Origin: Negativicutes bacterium
Lineage (GTDB): Bacteria; Bacillota_C; Negativicutes; Sporomusales_B; JARLHX01
NCBI GenBank assembly: GCA_031292035.1
Contig: JARLHX010000375.1
Location: 62,001 to 126,000, forward strand
Reading direction: 5' to 3'
DNA: 64,000 nucleotides
Shown here: piece after piece, positions 34,875-43,423 of the stretch
Position numbering within the stretch: position 1 is the stretch's first letter
How the letters are laid out: the number at the start of each line of letters is the position of its first letter
Translations under genes and position numbers: made by a program
Notes under the pieces: model-generated
Database searches by the model: none
Seen by the model: only the letters and a program-made list of their open reading frames with translations
Told to the model about the DNA's origin: nothing

Positions 34875-35498
34875 TCAACCTCCATTCTGTCCGTCGATCA
34901 CTCCGCGTATCGCCGCTACATCTTTCGCCAGTTCACCTCGCGCCAATCCCGCGTCCAGTTTAACCTTCGCGTCGTCAGGCCAAGCCAATGTCTGCAAAAT
35001 CGAGTCCCAGGCGGTCGTCACCAGACCATCCACCCCAGAAGACTGATAGGCGGGTTGGAGAATAGCATTGAATGCATTCATGTCCTCGGGTGTATATTCA
35101 AAAACCCAGCACCATGTCTGCATCCATTCTGTTTCACTGCCGCCCATCTTCTGAAGCAACAGTTCCTTGTCAGTGCCGATGAGCAGTAACACTGTAGACA
35201 GATAGATCTTTATCACTGCGGTAAGCTGCTGTTTTTTTAGTCGCTTCACCAATGGGTGTCTGCTAAAATAATTCGTTGCTTGCTGCTGATCACACAAAAC
35301 TTTTGTAAAGAAAGAGTCCGCCCCAGCGACTGCAATAAACAAAACCTTCTTTTGGTATTCATTCGCTGATCGCTTGGCGGCCCGGTCAATATAGCGCTGC
35401 GTGAATCTGCCAACCAGCCGGTAATACGGTCCCTTCACGCCGGAAACAAGATCGTGCAGGAAGGTGATAATTGGAATAGGACTTCCCTCCTCCAGCAT
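34875..35498 (-). CDS. Unknown protein in the 4-hydroxybutyrate operon (start uncertain)
   Basis: An open frame of up to 207 residues that I do not recognise. It is rich in helices with one Trp-Cys-Trp motif (MQTWCWVFEYTPEDMNAF, about 134). No signal peptide is evident. The ATG at 35498 has no ribosome site before it; a strong GGAGGAGGG lies after it, seven bases before an ATT codon. Upstream the same frame continues through a TGA (35505-35507) directly after a Cys codon, back to the CoA-transferase stop. Either start choice or a recoded TGA is possible. It runs up to the selenoprotein gene, whose ribosome site lies in its last codons. Confidence 0.55.
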   Translation of the reverse strand: MLEEGSPIPIITFLHDLVSGVKGPYYRLVGRFTQRYIDRAAKRSANEYQKKVLFIAVAGADSFFTKVLCDQQQATNYFSRHPLVKRLKKQQLTAVIKIYLSTVLLLIGTDKELLLQKMGGSETEWMQTWCWVFEYTPEDMNAFNAILQPAYQSSGVDGLVTTAWDSILQTLAWPDDAKVKLDAGLARGELAKDVAAIRGVIDGQNGG

Positions 35499-35576
35499 TG
35501 GCCATCAGCAGTCACGCCGTGCCTGTATTGCGTTGTTACTATTCGCTCCGGTTCCGCTAATATCCTGTACAGAAGA

Positions 35577-36872
35577 TTACAAAATCCCTTTTGCTTGGGC
35601 TTCTTCCGTCAGGGCGGTGCGAAAATCAGGATGGGCTATCCCGATCAGGGCCCGAGCGCGCTCGCGGAGGCTTAGTCCGCGCAGATTGGCGACACCGAAT
35701 TCAGTAACAATATAGTGTACATCGTTGCGGGAAGTCGATACTGCCGCCCCGCGATCGAGTTCACAGCAAATCCGCGATATCTTGCCGCCGGACGCTGTCG
35801 AGGGCAGAGCAATAATCGATTTACCACCATGAGAACGGCTGGTCCCCCTGACAAAATCGACTTGGCCGCCGATGCCGCTGAACTGCCTTGAACCAATCAT
35901 TTCAGCGTTGACCTCACCCATGAGATCGACCTGAAGAGCCGAATTGATAGACATCATGTCGTCGTGTTGACCAATAACATAAGGATCGTTGATATAGTCC
36001 ACCGATTCCATCTCGACATCTGGATTGTTATCGACAAAATCATATAACTTACGGGTCCCCATCAAAAATGCGGCGTTAAACTTGCCGGTATTGATGGTTT
36101 TTTTTCGGTTGGTGACAACTCCGGCCTCAGCCAAAAATACAACCCCGTCGGAAAACATTTCCGAGTGGATCCCAAGATCCTTTTTATCTTTCAGAAAGAG
36201 CAGCACAGCGTCAGGTATCGCTCCGATCCCGAGCTGCAAGGTAGCGCCGTCAGGAATCAAGCCGGCGACGTTTTCACCGATTTTGCGCTCAGTATCGCCG
36301 ATTTTTGGTGGATTGAGCTCGATCAGCGGTTCGTCCTTTTCGACAATATAGGTTAGGGCATCTAGCGCGATTCTAGCGCCGCCGGTCCGCGGCAGAGAGC
36401 GGTTCATCTGGGCAATTACGACTTTAGCGCATTCGGCGGCGGGCTTGGTATAGTCAGCTGACACACCATAGCTGCAAAAGCCTTCTTCATCCGGAGGAGT
36501 TATCTGCACCAGAGCGACGTCGACCGGTAATATTTTTTCCTTAAAGAGTCGGGGAATTTCCGAAAAAAAGCAAGGTGTATAATCCGCCCGTTTTTCTTCC
36601 ACCGCTTTGCGGGTACTTCCACCGACAAATAAAGCATTATGGCGAAAACTTTTTTCCATTCCAGGTTGAGCGTATTTTGCCGGCCCCATCGCTACCATAT
36701 GCACAATTTCTACATCGGTCAGTTCCGGCGCCCGGGCCACAAGTGCCTCGACCAGAGTCGGCGGCTCACCGCAGGCATGGCCGATCACAACACGATTGCC
36801 CGATTTAACACTAAGCAGGGCCTGCTCGGCAGAAACTAATTTTTCACTATAAAGGGTTCTCCAGTCTTTCAA
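35577..36872 (-). CDS. 4-hydroxybutyrate CoA-transferase
   Basis: A 431-residue class I CoA-transferase close to the AbfT/Cat2 type, which moves CoA from acetyl-CoA (or another acyl-CoA) to 4-hydroxybutyrate. The first half has ACGEPPTLVEAL and PDEEGFCSYGVSADY; the catalytic Glu is in GIHSEMFSDGVV (about 235), after the LQLGIGAIPDAVL block. The GSRQFSGIGGQVDFVRG signature follows. It starts at TTG 36872, behind GAGGG, and overlaps the upstream small Cys protein gene by 26 bases. With the dehydratase at 37469 it converts 4-hydroxybutyrate to crotonyl-CoA. Confidence 0.92.
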   Translation of the reverse strand: MKDWRTLYSEKLVSAEQALLSVKSGNRVVIGHACGEPPTLVEALVARAPELTDVEIVHMVAMGPAKYAQPGMEKSFRHNALFVGGSTRKAVEEKRADYTPCFFSEIPRLFKEKILPVDVALVQITPPDEEGFCSYGVSADYTKPAAECAKVVIAQMNRSLPRTGGARIALDALTYIVEKDEPLIELNPPKIGDTERKIGENVAGLIPDGATLQLGIGAIPDAVLLFLKDKKDLGIHSEMFSDGVVFLAEAGVVTNRKKTINTGKFNAAFLMGTRKLYDFVDNNPDVEMESVDYINDPYVIGQHDDMMSINSALQVDLMGEVNAEMIGSRQFSGIGGQVDFVRGTSRSHGGKSIIALPSTASGGKISRICCELDRGAAVSTSRNDVHYIVTEFGVANLRGLSLRERARALIGIAHPDFRTALTEEAQAKGIL

Positions 36873-37167
36873 AATAATCCCTCACTTTTTCCAATAGCCG
36901 ACCGGCGAGTTGTTCCTCAGATAAAATGGTCATATCCAGCGTTTCGGCAGCAACAACAGCGCATTCTTTCCCCCCGGGATGGTAGCGCTGTGCACAGTTG
37001 GCCGTACAACCGCTCATATAGATGACGAATCCAGCGTCCAAGCTATTGAATATCACTTCAACCCCTTGTGCCAAGAGGGCCGTCCTCACTTCTTGAGCGA
37101 TCTGGCCGCGATCGATTCGCGGATTGCAGCCACCGCAAAAAATAATACTAACACGCCTGCTACTCAC
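36847..37167 (-). CDS. Small FCGGCNPRIDR-type cysteine protein
   Basis: A 106-residue protein of unknown function. The N-terminal IIFCGGCNPRIDRGQIA and central YMSGCTANCAQRY motifs carry the cysteines and probably bind metal or a cluster. Similar FCGGCNPR proteins are found in anaerobes, from memory, but their role is not known to me. It starts at GTG 37167, overlapping the NifU-like gene by eight bases, and overlaps the CoA-transferase at its end, so it is clearly part of the operon. Confidence 0.7.
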   Translation of the reverse strand: MSSRRVSIIFCGGCNPRIDRGQIAQEVRTALLAQGVEVIFNSLDAGFVIYMSGCTANCAQRYHPGGKECAVVAAETLDMTILSEEQLAGRLLEKVRDYFERLENPL

Positions 37168-37459
37168 GCTGGCTCTTGTCCTTGCGCAAAATACCGAGCG
37201 CCATGTTGATCAACTCATCACTTACCTGAAATACGGGTATCACGCCCTTGATCTCAGGACACGCTTCTTTAAACGCGGTCTCCACAACGTCTGACAGGGT
37301 TTGCTGGGCGCCGGGGCATGAAGCACATGCCCCGGTCAATTTCACTTTGACGTATCCGTCAACCACTTCCAGCAATTCGATGTCACCGCTATGAGCATTC
37401 AGTACCGGTCGGACTTTTTGCTCAATCACTTCATTTAGCTTTTCCATCGACATACTCAC
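37160..37459 (-). CDS. NifU-like C-terminal domain Fe-S scaffold protein
   Basis: A 99-residue protein of the NifU C-terminal family. The cluster-binding CxxC is in TGACASCPGAQQTL (about 43-56), preceded by the typical LNAHSGDIELLEVVDGYVKVKL block. It could assemble or repair [4Fe-4S] clusters. The 4-hydroxybutyryl-CoA dehydratase just upstream has an oxygen-sensitive cluster, which would explain its place here. Start is ambiguous among GTG 37459, ATG 37453 and ATG 37447; none has a strong ribosome site. Confidence 0.88.
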   Translation of the reverse strand: MSMSMEKLNEVIEQKVRPVLNAHSGDIELLEVVDGYVKVKLTGACASCPGAQQTLSDVVETAFKEACPEIKGVIPVFQVSDELINMALGILRKDKSQRE

Positions 37460-37468
37460 GACTTTCGC

Positions 37469-38923
37469 TTACTTGCCGGGAATGCCAGCGATCGATTTGG
37501 CCAGTTCCTTTTTCTGCTCAATATTGCCTTGGCGAGCGATCATGATCCGCTGAGCCTGAGGCGAGCCTGCGCCATGCATCGACTCTGTCCGATAGCCGAC
37601 AGCCGCTGTTCCTAAAGTGAGATTCTCGATCAGCCGGAGGATGCGCATCCGATGCTCCATTGGAACGTTAGAAACGCCTTTGAAGTATTTTTCCACAACT
37701 TTGCCGATTTCCGGATGGGCCAAATCTTTTTCCGACGGCATGGTGACCATCAATCCACCGGCAATATCTTCGGCCAAGCGGGCAATTTCATAGGGGAAGC
37801 GAGTCACGTTTTGCTTGCAGACATTGGCCAGCAAGAGATCGATCAGATAGTTTCCGGACGCGGTTTTGCTCCCCTCGGCGGAACAAGCAATACCGCAAGA
37901 ATAGAGGGTCTCATTCAGATGGGTCATTTCGATCAGCTTATCTTTTACATGCGAAGCTTTGTTAGCGCCGTTGTAGTCGGCAGCCAGAGCCGCCGCACCG
38001 ATCAGAACATCGCCTACGCCGACCTTGCAGCCGCCATAGCTCTGCCGATGGTAACCGGCGAACCGCTCTACCAACAGGCCGCTGAATTCGGTCTCGCCGC
38101 ACATAAAGACGTTTTCCCATGGAATAAATACATTGTCAAATACCATCAGCGCTTCGTGACCGCCAAACTGCTTGTTGCCGACATCGATATTGCCGCCTTC
38201 CAGTTTGCGGGTGTCGCAGGACTGACGGCCATAGATATAGAATATGCCCTCTGCATCGGCCGGTGCGACAAAGGATACGGCATAGTCGGCATCATCCGGA
38301 CCCATGGCAATCGTCGGCATAACCAGTATCCAGTGGGAGTTGATGGCTCCGGTCTGATGAGCCTTGGCGCCACGGATTACGATACCGTCAGCCCGCTTCT
38401 CGGATACACGGACGAACAGGTCAGGATCAGCCTGTTTGCTGGGCGGCAGATTGCGGTCCCCTTTGGGGTCAGTCATGGCGCCGTCAACGGTCCAGTCTTG
38501 TTCTTGCATATTGAGCAGGAATTTATTAAAGCGGTCATGATAGTTGGTTCCGAGCTTTTTGTCCATCTCAAAGGTCACGCTATCTACGGCATTGATGGCG
38601 TCCATCCCCACGCACCGTTGGAAACAGGCCGCGGTTTTCTGGCCCAGCAAACGCTGCATTTTGACCTTCTTCACCAAATCTTCGGTGCTGCGATGAAGAT
38701 GGCAAAAACGGTTGACCTTTTTGCCTGTGAGGTGAGAGGTGGCAGTCATCAGGTCTTCATATTGCGGGTCTAGAGCCAATTCGTAGGTCATTTTCACCGA
38801 ATTCATCGACGGCTTGATGATCGGATGGTCGACCGGATTGGTCACCTGTTCCCCTTGCAGGTAAACTTTGAGGTGCAGCTCGCGCAAGCTATCCTCATAC
38901 TGTTGGGCAGTTTTCAATGACAT
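37469..38923 (-). CDS. abfD: 4-hydroxybutyryl-CoA dehydratase
   Basis: A 484-residue FAD and [4Fe-4S] enzyme that dehydrates 4-hydroxybutyryl-CoA to crotonyl-CoA through a radical mechanism. The cluster ligands expected from the Clostridium aminobutyricum enzyme are all present: Cys100 and Cys104 in TAACFQRCVGMD, and His and Cys in YHRQSYGGC (about 290-298). FAD-binding segments of the acyl-CoA dehydrogenase fold (HQTGAINSHWILVMPT) are also visible. AAAGGGGG precedes ATG. It may also isomerise vinylacetyl-CoA. Together with the CoA-transferase it defines the operon's function. Confidence 0.96.
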   Translation of the reverse strand: MSLKTAQQYEDSLRELHLKVYLQGEQVTNPVDHPIIKPSMNSVKMTYELALDPQYEDLMTATSHLTGKKVNRFCHLHRSTEDLVKKVKMQRLLGQKTAACFQRCVGMDAINAVDSVTFEMDKKLGTNYHDRFNKFLLNMQEQDWTVDGAMTDPKGDRNLPPSKQADPDLFVRVSEKRADGIVIRGAKAHQTGAINSHWILVMPTIAMGPDDADYAVSFVAPADAEGIFYIYGRQSCDTRKLEGGNIDVGNKQFGGHEALMVFDNVFIPWENVFMCGETEFSGLLVERFAGYHRQSYGGCKVGVGDVLIGAAALAADYNGANKASHVKDKLIEMTHLNETLYSCGIACSAEGSKTASGNYLIDLLLANVCKQNVTRFPYEIARLAEDIAGGLMVTMPSEKDLAHPEIGKVVEKYFKGVSNVPMEHRMRILRLIENLTLGTAAVGYRTESMHGAGSPQAQRIMIARQGNIEQKKELAKSIAGIPGK

Positions 38924-38998
38924 ACATGTTTCCCCCTTTAATAAATATTTGAATATCTAAGCGGCGAACATCTTCTGCAACTGAGCTTGCTTCAGATC

Positions 38999-40411
38999 TT
39001 ATTCCTCACCGATTCTGCTGTTGAATACCGGATCTTTTGTCTTGTCGTATTTGGCCCAGTCGCGGAAGGTGTCCTTGCCGTAAATCAGCACACAGAGAAT
39101 GATACCGACCCCAAAAGCAGCTGCAGCTTCGCGGGTGATGAGCACCGCGGCGACAATCCCTGCAACCCCCAGATCATTGAAGGTCCGGGCTTTCAGTACG
39201 CCTACGCGCACTGCAACATAGCCTTGAACCAACATGGTCAAAGACAAGGCGATGGGCAGGATCGGCTTCACCAGGGTAACAATCGGCGAGAAGAAATAGC
39301 CGGTAAATGTCCCCAGGCGGAAAGATGCCACGCCGCCAAACAGGCTGTCCATGGCTTCGGCCCCGTGCTTATAGCGCTCGCATTCCACTACCTGCATGGC
39401 GGCCCACAGGGGTCCGCACATCGAGGCATCCGGTCCCAGCATCGACATACCGATGTTACGGATACCGCAGATCACGTTGTTGCGATTGGCGTCAAAATGG
39501 ATGTCCTCATCCCCATGCCGGAATTCCCGCGCTTCATCAATCAGCGCCTCGGCCTGGATGAGCTCACCGAACAAAACGATGTAAACGGCAACAACCAGCG
39601 GCGCGGCACTCAAATACATGCTCAGCGGCGGCCAGCCGATACGGGCGGAAAAAGGCGTCCATTCGGTAAACAGGGTGTAAAACTGGGGAATGGTAAAGCC
39701 CCATTGAATGTTCGGCCAGGGCAATTCCTTGACCAGCGGAGCCACAAAAATAGCCAGGACCAAAGCCGGCATCAGGCCAAGATCGGAAAGATGTTTCAGG
39801 AATTTATTTTTGTTACGCAACGTTTTAAAGTGATTGGAAAAGAGGATATAGAAGGCAAAACCGATAGCAATCGTAATGGTCCAGGGATAGAGGTCAAAGC
39901 GTCCACCTGGCGCAAAAACCAATCGTACGGCAGCAATGCCGGCCCCCAGCAATATGCCGGCTTTGAGAGCGTCAGGCACCAGATCGACGAACTTTTTGGC
40001 CAGACCAGTACTTCCGAGAATGAGGGAAAATACGCCAAGTTCCATCTCAAAAGCAATCAGAGCGTGCATTCTCGCCACACCTTCAGGGTAGGTCTTCAGC
40101 CAAAGAAGCAGCAGCGGAATGGCCGGAGTGATCCAGCCGGGAACCACCGGGTCTCCCAAATGAGCATGCCACAGATAAAAGAATCCGTTCAAAATGACGA
40201 TTGTAATCGCAATTTCAAAGGGCATCCCCAAATATTCCTGCAGGATCGGAATAATCCCGAGACAAACTGCGCACATCAACAGACCTTGGATATAATCAGG
40301 CACCTCAAAACGATAATGGATAAAGGGCAGACGAAGCTGGAAGGGGCCTAGATGGATGGAAGGTTGTTGCTTCCCAAATTCACGTTTATAAACAGGACCT
40401 AAAAGACTCAT
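38999..40411 (-). CDS. Multi-pass permease of the NCS2/xanthine-uracil-like superfamily
   Basis: A 470-residue membrane protein with about 12-14 helices. The fold looks like NCS2/SulP-type transporters: paired TM segments such as PGWITPAIPLLLLWLKTYP and conserved ALKAGILLGAGIAAVRLVF, with IRNIGMSMLGPDASMCGPLWAAM in the second half. No clear substrate signature. Being between the ferritin-like gene and abfD, it probably imports 4-hydroxybutyrate or a related acid. AAAGGGTG precedes ATG. A 139-base gap separates it from the ferritin-like gene without an evident terminator. Confidence 0.75.
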   Translation of the reverse strand: MSLLGPVYKREFGKQQPSIHLGPFQLRLPFIHYRFEVPDYIQGLLMCAVCLGIIPILQEYLGMPFEIAITIVILNGFFYLWHAHLGDPVVPGWITPAIPLLLLWLKTYPEGVARMHALIAFEMELGVFSLILGSTGLAKKFVDLVPDALKAGILLGAGIAAVRLVFAPGGRFDLYPWTITIAIGFAFYILFSNHFKTLRNKNKFLKHLSDLGLMPALVLAIFVAPLVKELPWPNIQWGFTIPQFYTLFTEWTPFSARIGWPPLSMYLSAAPLVVAVYIVLFGELIQAEALIDEAREFRHGDEDIHFDANRNNVICGIRNIGMSMLGPDASMCGPLWAAMQVVECERYKHGAEAMDSLFGGVASFRLGTFTGYFFSPIVTLVKPILPIALSLTMLVQGYVAVRVGVLKARTFNDLGVAGIVAAVLITREAAAAFGVGIILCVLIYGKDTFRDWAKYDKTKDPVFNSRIGEE

Positions 40412-40550
40412 AACGACACCCTTTCTACTCTATTATTTCGAATCTATCTTATCCTCGGTACTACCAATGCTTGACCATCACACTCCTTTCGCCAGTGAGG
40501 TAGAACGCCGAGCTCTTTGAAGTCATGTAGAGCGTGCTTCTTCCGGTTGG

Positions 40551-41072
40551 CTAATATCCCGGGTTAAAACCTAGTTCAGCAAAAAAGGCCTCTTTGAGCA
40601 CCTGGTAACGACTGTCGAGAATATCCCGATGATCACTCTCCCATGCCGACAAGGTGGCAAATACCTTTTTACCCTCTGGATCGTCGGTATGAGCTGCAGC
40701 CTGCTTATAGAACTTATATAAATCTTCTTCAATAAACAGCGCCATTCGCAAGGCGGAAAGCTCAGTTGTCTTCTCCTCTACAGGCAAGGACTGCTCTTTA
40801 GGTAAGTCAACACCCCGCGCCCGGAAGGTTTGCGGACCGATTTGAGCTGCTTCCGACGGGATGGCGGCGGCGGCGTCCCATTTTCCGGCACCCTGCAGAC
40901 TGTCAAGCTGCGCCTGGATATACTGCTGATGCTCTACCTCCCAATCGGCCAGGTTCTGAAACATTGTTTTCGTGATCGAATTCTTCACTCGGGCGGCTGA
41001 TGAACGAAAGAAAGCTTCTCCCTGATTTTCCATGGACAGCGCAAAAAAAAGTGCGTCAAGGGATTTTTTCAT
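40551..41072 (-). CDS. Ferritin-like/rubrerythrin-type diiron protein
   Basis: A 173-residue four-helix protein. Glu ligands of a diiron site appear in FFALSMENQGEAFF (helix 1), ADWEVEHQQYI (helix 2), LFIEEDLYKFYKQ (helix 3) and SAWESDHRDIL (helix 4), the E-x-x-H pattern of the ferritin-like superfamily. No rubredoxin domain is attached. It probably scavenges iron or peroxide and may protect the oxygen-labile dehydratase. It is the first gene after the sigma-54 promoter, with GGAGG before ATG. Confidence 0.85.
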   Translation of the reverse strand: MKKSLDALFFALSMENQGEAFFRSSAARVKNSITKTMFQNLADWEVEHQQYIQAQLDSLQGAGKWDAAAAIPSEAAQIGPQTFRARGVDLPKEQSLPVEEKTTELSALRMALFIEEDLYKFYKQAAAHTDDPEGKKVFATLSAWESDHRDILDSRYQVLKEAFFAELGFNPGY

Positions 41073-41116
41073 TACTTTGCCTCCTTCGATTCTACTATTG
41101 ATCCTTACCCTTTATA

Positions 41117-41134
41117 TTGCAAATACCGTGCCAA
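41117..41134 (-). promoter_or_regulatory. Consensus sigma-54 promoter of the 4-hydroxybutyrate operon
   Basis: Minus-strand TTGGCACG-GTAT-TTGCAA, an exact match to the -24/-12 consensus. It starts about 60 bases upstream of the ferritin-like gene. Confidence 0.93.
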
Positions 41135-41136
41135 AA

Positions 41137-41157
41137 GAAAAACGCCGCAAAAGCGGC
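41137..41157 (-). terminator. Terminator of the sigma-54 activator gene
   Basis: GCCGC TTTT GCGGC (41144-41157) followed on the minus strand by GTTTTTCTTTT; it ends just before the sigma-54 promoter. Confidence 0.8.
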
Positions 41158-41187
41158 CTGTAAGCAAGAAAAGAATATTCTGAAATG

Positions 41188-41277
41188 TCGCAATTAAGAG
41201 ACTATCATTTAAAAAACTTACCACAAAGCGTTATACATAAGCATAGTCGCAAATTTGCAACAATCGCAAAATCGCAA
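41188..41277. promoter_or_regulatory. Cluster of TCGCAA half-sites, candidate activator enhancer
   Basis: TCGCAA occurs at 41188, 41247, 41264 and 41272; the copy at 41247 is part of a near-perfect 16-bp palindrome, GTCGCAAATTTGCAAC (41246-41261). The palindrome lies about 120 bases upstream of the sigma-54 promoter, a usual distance for an enhancer. Confidence 0.6.
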
Positions 41278-41281
41278 CTAT

Positions 41282-43342
41282 TTAGTTTTTCAGCAATCCG
41301 TATTCCTTTGCCTTTCGGTAAACAGTAGCCCGGTCAACATCAAGGATCTCGGCAACTTTTGGCCATGACCGATATTCTTGAAAGGTTTCTGCCAGCAAAT
41401 AGGTTTCGGTCTGCTCCACTGCCGCCCTCAACTTTGTTCCCCGCCTGGGCAATAAAGCCTTACTGCGGACAAGCTCAGGCAGGTGCTCTGTCGTAAGTTC
41501 TTCGTCGTTTGACGTTACCATCATTCGCTCGATCACATTTTCCAACTCGCGAACATTTCCCGGCCAAGAATAACCTACCAACTTATCCACCGCCTGCGGC
41601 GCAATAGTTTTAGAATAGCCGAAATGCTTGTTGAACTTGTCGAGAAAATGAACGATCAATAGCGGGACATCTTCCCTGCGCTCCCGGAGAGGGGGCAGAT
41701 GGAGGGGAACCACCATGAGCCGGTAGTATAAATCTTTGCGAAACCCGCCCTCTTCCGTCATTTTAGCGATATCCCGATTGGTCGCGGCAATAATTTTAAC
41801 ATTGACGCTGATGGGCTTGGTATCCCCAACCCGCATGATTTCTTTTTCTTCGATTGCCCGTAATAGTTTCACCTGCAGCACCAGCGGCATTTCGCCGATC
41901 TCATCGAGAAACAGCGTCCCATTGTGGGCCAATTCGAAAAGCCCTGGTTTGCCCTCTTTCTTAGCGCCAGTAAAAGCACCGGCTACATAGCCAAACAACT
42001 CGGACTCCAGCAGCTGTTCCGGCAGCGCCGCGCAGTTGATTTTAATAAATGGCTTGGCCACCCCTTTGCCGCGTTTATGGATCAGTTTAGCGATGAGCTC
42101 TTTGCCGGTTCCCGAATCGCCGGTGATTAAAACCGTAGAATCCACTTCCGCCACCTTCATCGCGGTAGCGATGGCTTGGGCCATCGTCCGGCTGCGAAAA
42201 ACCATTTCATTTTCTTCCATTTGCAGTGCCCGGAGATGAGAAAGCTCGGTCTCATATTTTAGTGTCTGTTCCTTGGTTTTTGTCAATTGATCTTGCAGAT
42301 TTACTAATTCGGTAATATCCCGCACATTGGTTACCACCCGGAATAAGTTGCCCTCTTCATCGAAAATTGGATTGCCGGTGACAAGAACTTTTCGATCCCC
42401 TTTCACCGTCTGGTTGATGGTGATTCGTTGTCCCTTCTGCATGACCAGCAAGGTGACCGACTGATCATAGTATTTTTCTTCGACCAGCTGCTTCATGGTC
42501 TTGCCGATAATTTCGCTGCCCTTTATGCCTGTGACTCGCTCATAGGCATGGTTGACACGCACCACAACCCCAGCACCGTCAGTAATGAAAATTCCATCGT
42601 AAGAAGAGTTGATAATAGCTTCCAATTCATGACTCAGACTTTTGACATAGTTGAGCTCAGACGATGTATTTTCAAGGATAGATATATCTTGAAAAACGCT
42701 AACCGCGCCGACAACGTCACCATCGGCAATGATCGGTGAATAGTTGGCCATGACTACCGTGCCCCCGAGTGAGATTTTCTGGCCGAGCAGCGGCTTTTGC
42801 GACTCAATAATGACCGGCATTAGTGTGTTTGGAATGATCTCCGCCACCTGTTTTCCGATAAGTTGGTCTCGTCCTAAACATAAAAGTTCCTCAACCACCC
42901 GGTTGGCAATGATGATCACGCCCTGGCTGTCTACTGCCAAAATGCCGTTCTGAGCAGAGTTAATGACTGCTGAAAATTGTTCCTTAAATTCAGTGAGGCT
43001 ACGGCGCAAATTTTTTATCAATCCGGCTGCAGTGACCACTCCGACCACTTTTTGGTCAGCGTCCAAAACCACGGCGTCCAAAACAGATTCCGGCAGTGTA
43101 TCAAGAGTAGTGTCTGGTGACACGACGGGCATATCAGTATCCAGATAAGGCTCCATTCCTATGCCGAATTCCGATAAATTTTTTCTGGCTAAGAGCATCT
43201 GCTCCTTTTTGATGACACCCAAAAACTGCTGTTGATCATCCACTACCGGTAAAAATGCCGGTAAGCGCGCGTCAACCTGGCAATGCCGCAAAGCGGCCTG
43301 CTCGATCGGTTGCACTCGCACCATAATCTCAGAAACCTTCAT
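41282..43342 (-). CDS. Sigma-54-dependent activator (CBS pair, two PAS, AAA+, Fis HTH)
   Basis: A 686-residue enhancer-binding protein. A CBS pair (about 1-115) is followed by two PAS domains (about 120-225 and 240-350), a linker helix, and the AAA+ domain (about 370-600) with Walker A GDSGTGKE, GAFTGAKKEG and Walker B LFLDEIGE. The C-terminal Fis-type helix-turn-helix ends SWPKVAEILDVDRATVYRKAKEYG. CBS pairs bind adenosyl ligands and PAS domains could sense redox or a metabolite. GGGGAGG precedes ATG. It most likely switches on the operon that starts just downstream of its terminator. Confidence 0.9.
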   Translation of the reverse strand: MKVSEIMVRVQPIEQAALRHCQVDARLPAFLPVVDDQQQFLGVIKKEQMLLARKNLSEFGIGMEPYLDTDMPVVSPDTTLDTLPESVLDAVVLDADQKVVGVVTAAGLIKNLRRSLTEFKEQFSAVINSAQNGILAVDSQGVIIIANRVVEELLCLGRDQLIGKQVAEIIPNTLMPVIIESQKPLLGQKISLGGTVVMANYSPIIADGDVVGAVSVFQDISILENTSSELNYVKSLSHELEAIINSSYDGIFITDGAGVVVRVNHAYERVTGIKGSEIIGKTMKQLVEEKYYDQSVTLLVMQKGQRITINQTVKGDRKVLVTGNPIFDEEGNLFRVVTNVRDITELVNLQDQLTKTKEQTLKYETELSHLRALQMEENEMVFRSRTMAQAIATAMKVAEVDSTVLITGDSGTGKELIAKLIHKRGKGVAKPFIKINCAALPEQLLESELFGYVAGAFTGAKKEGKPGLFELAHNGTLFLDEIGEMPLVLQVKLLRAIEEKEIMRVGDTKPISVNVKIIAATNRDIAKMTEEGGFRKDLYYRLMVVPLHLPPLRERREDVPLLIVHFLDKFNKHFGYSKTIAPQAVDKLVGYSWPGNVRELENVIERMMVTSNDEELTTEHLPELVRSKALLPRRGTKLRAAVEQTETYLLAETFQEYRSWPKVAEILDVDRATVYRKAKEYGLLKN

Positions 43343-43377
43343 TGGTTATCCTCCCCTGGCGGCGATCAGTCCCGGGC

Positions 43378-43401
43378 GATCAGCAGGCGCTCGCGCTGAT
43401 C
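43378..43401. repeat. Inverted repeat upstream of the activator gene
   Basis: GATCAGC and GCTGATC (43378-43384, 43395-43401) flank ten bases; a further GATCAG copy lies at 43364. No T run follows, so it is more likely an operator than a terminator. Confidence 0.3.
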
Positions 43402-43423
43402 AATGCACCCAAGAACTAGCCTG

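Noticed and set aside
38987..40351. 454-codon plus-strand frame opposite the permease
   Set aside because: Antisense to a clear multi-helix membrane protein; long only because of codon bias.
40412..40550. Possible terminator or separate promoter between the ferritin-like and permease genes
   Set aside because: Partial CTCGG/CCGAG pairing can be drawn but there is no T tract and no promoter boxes; treated as operon-internal.
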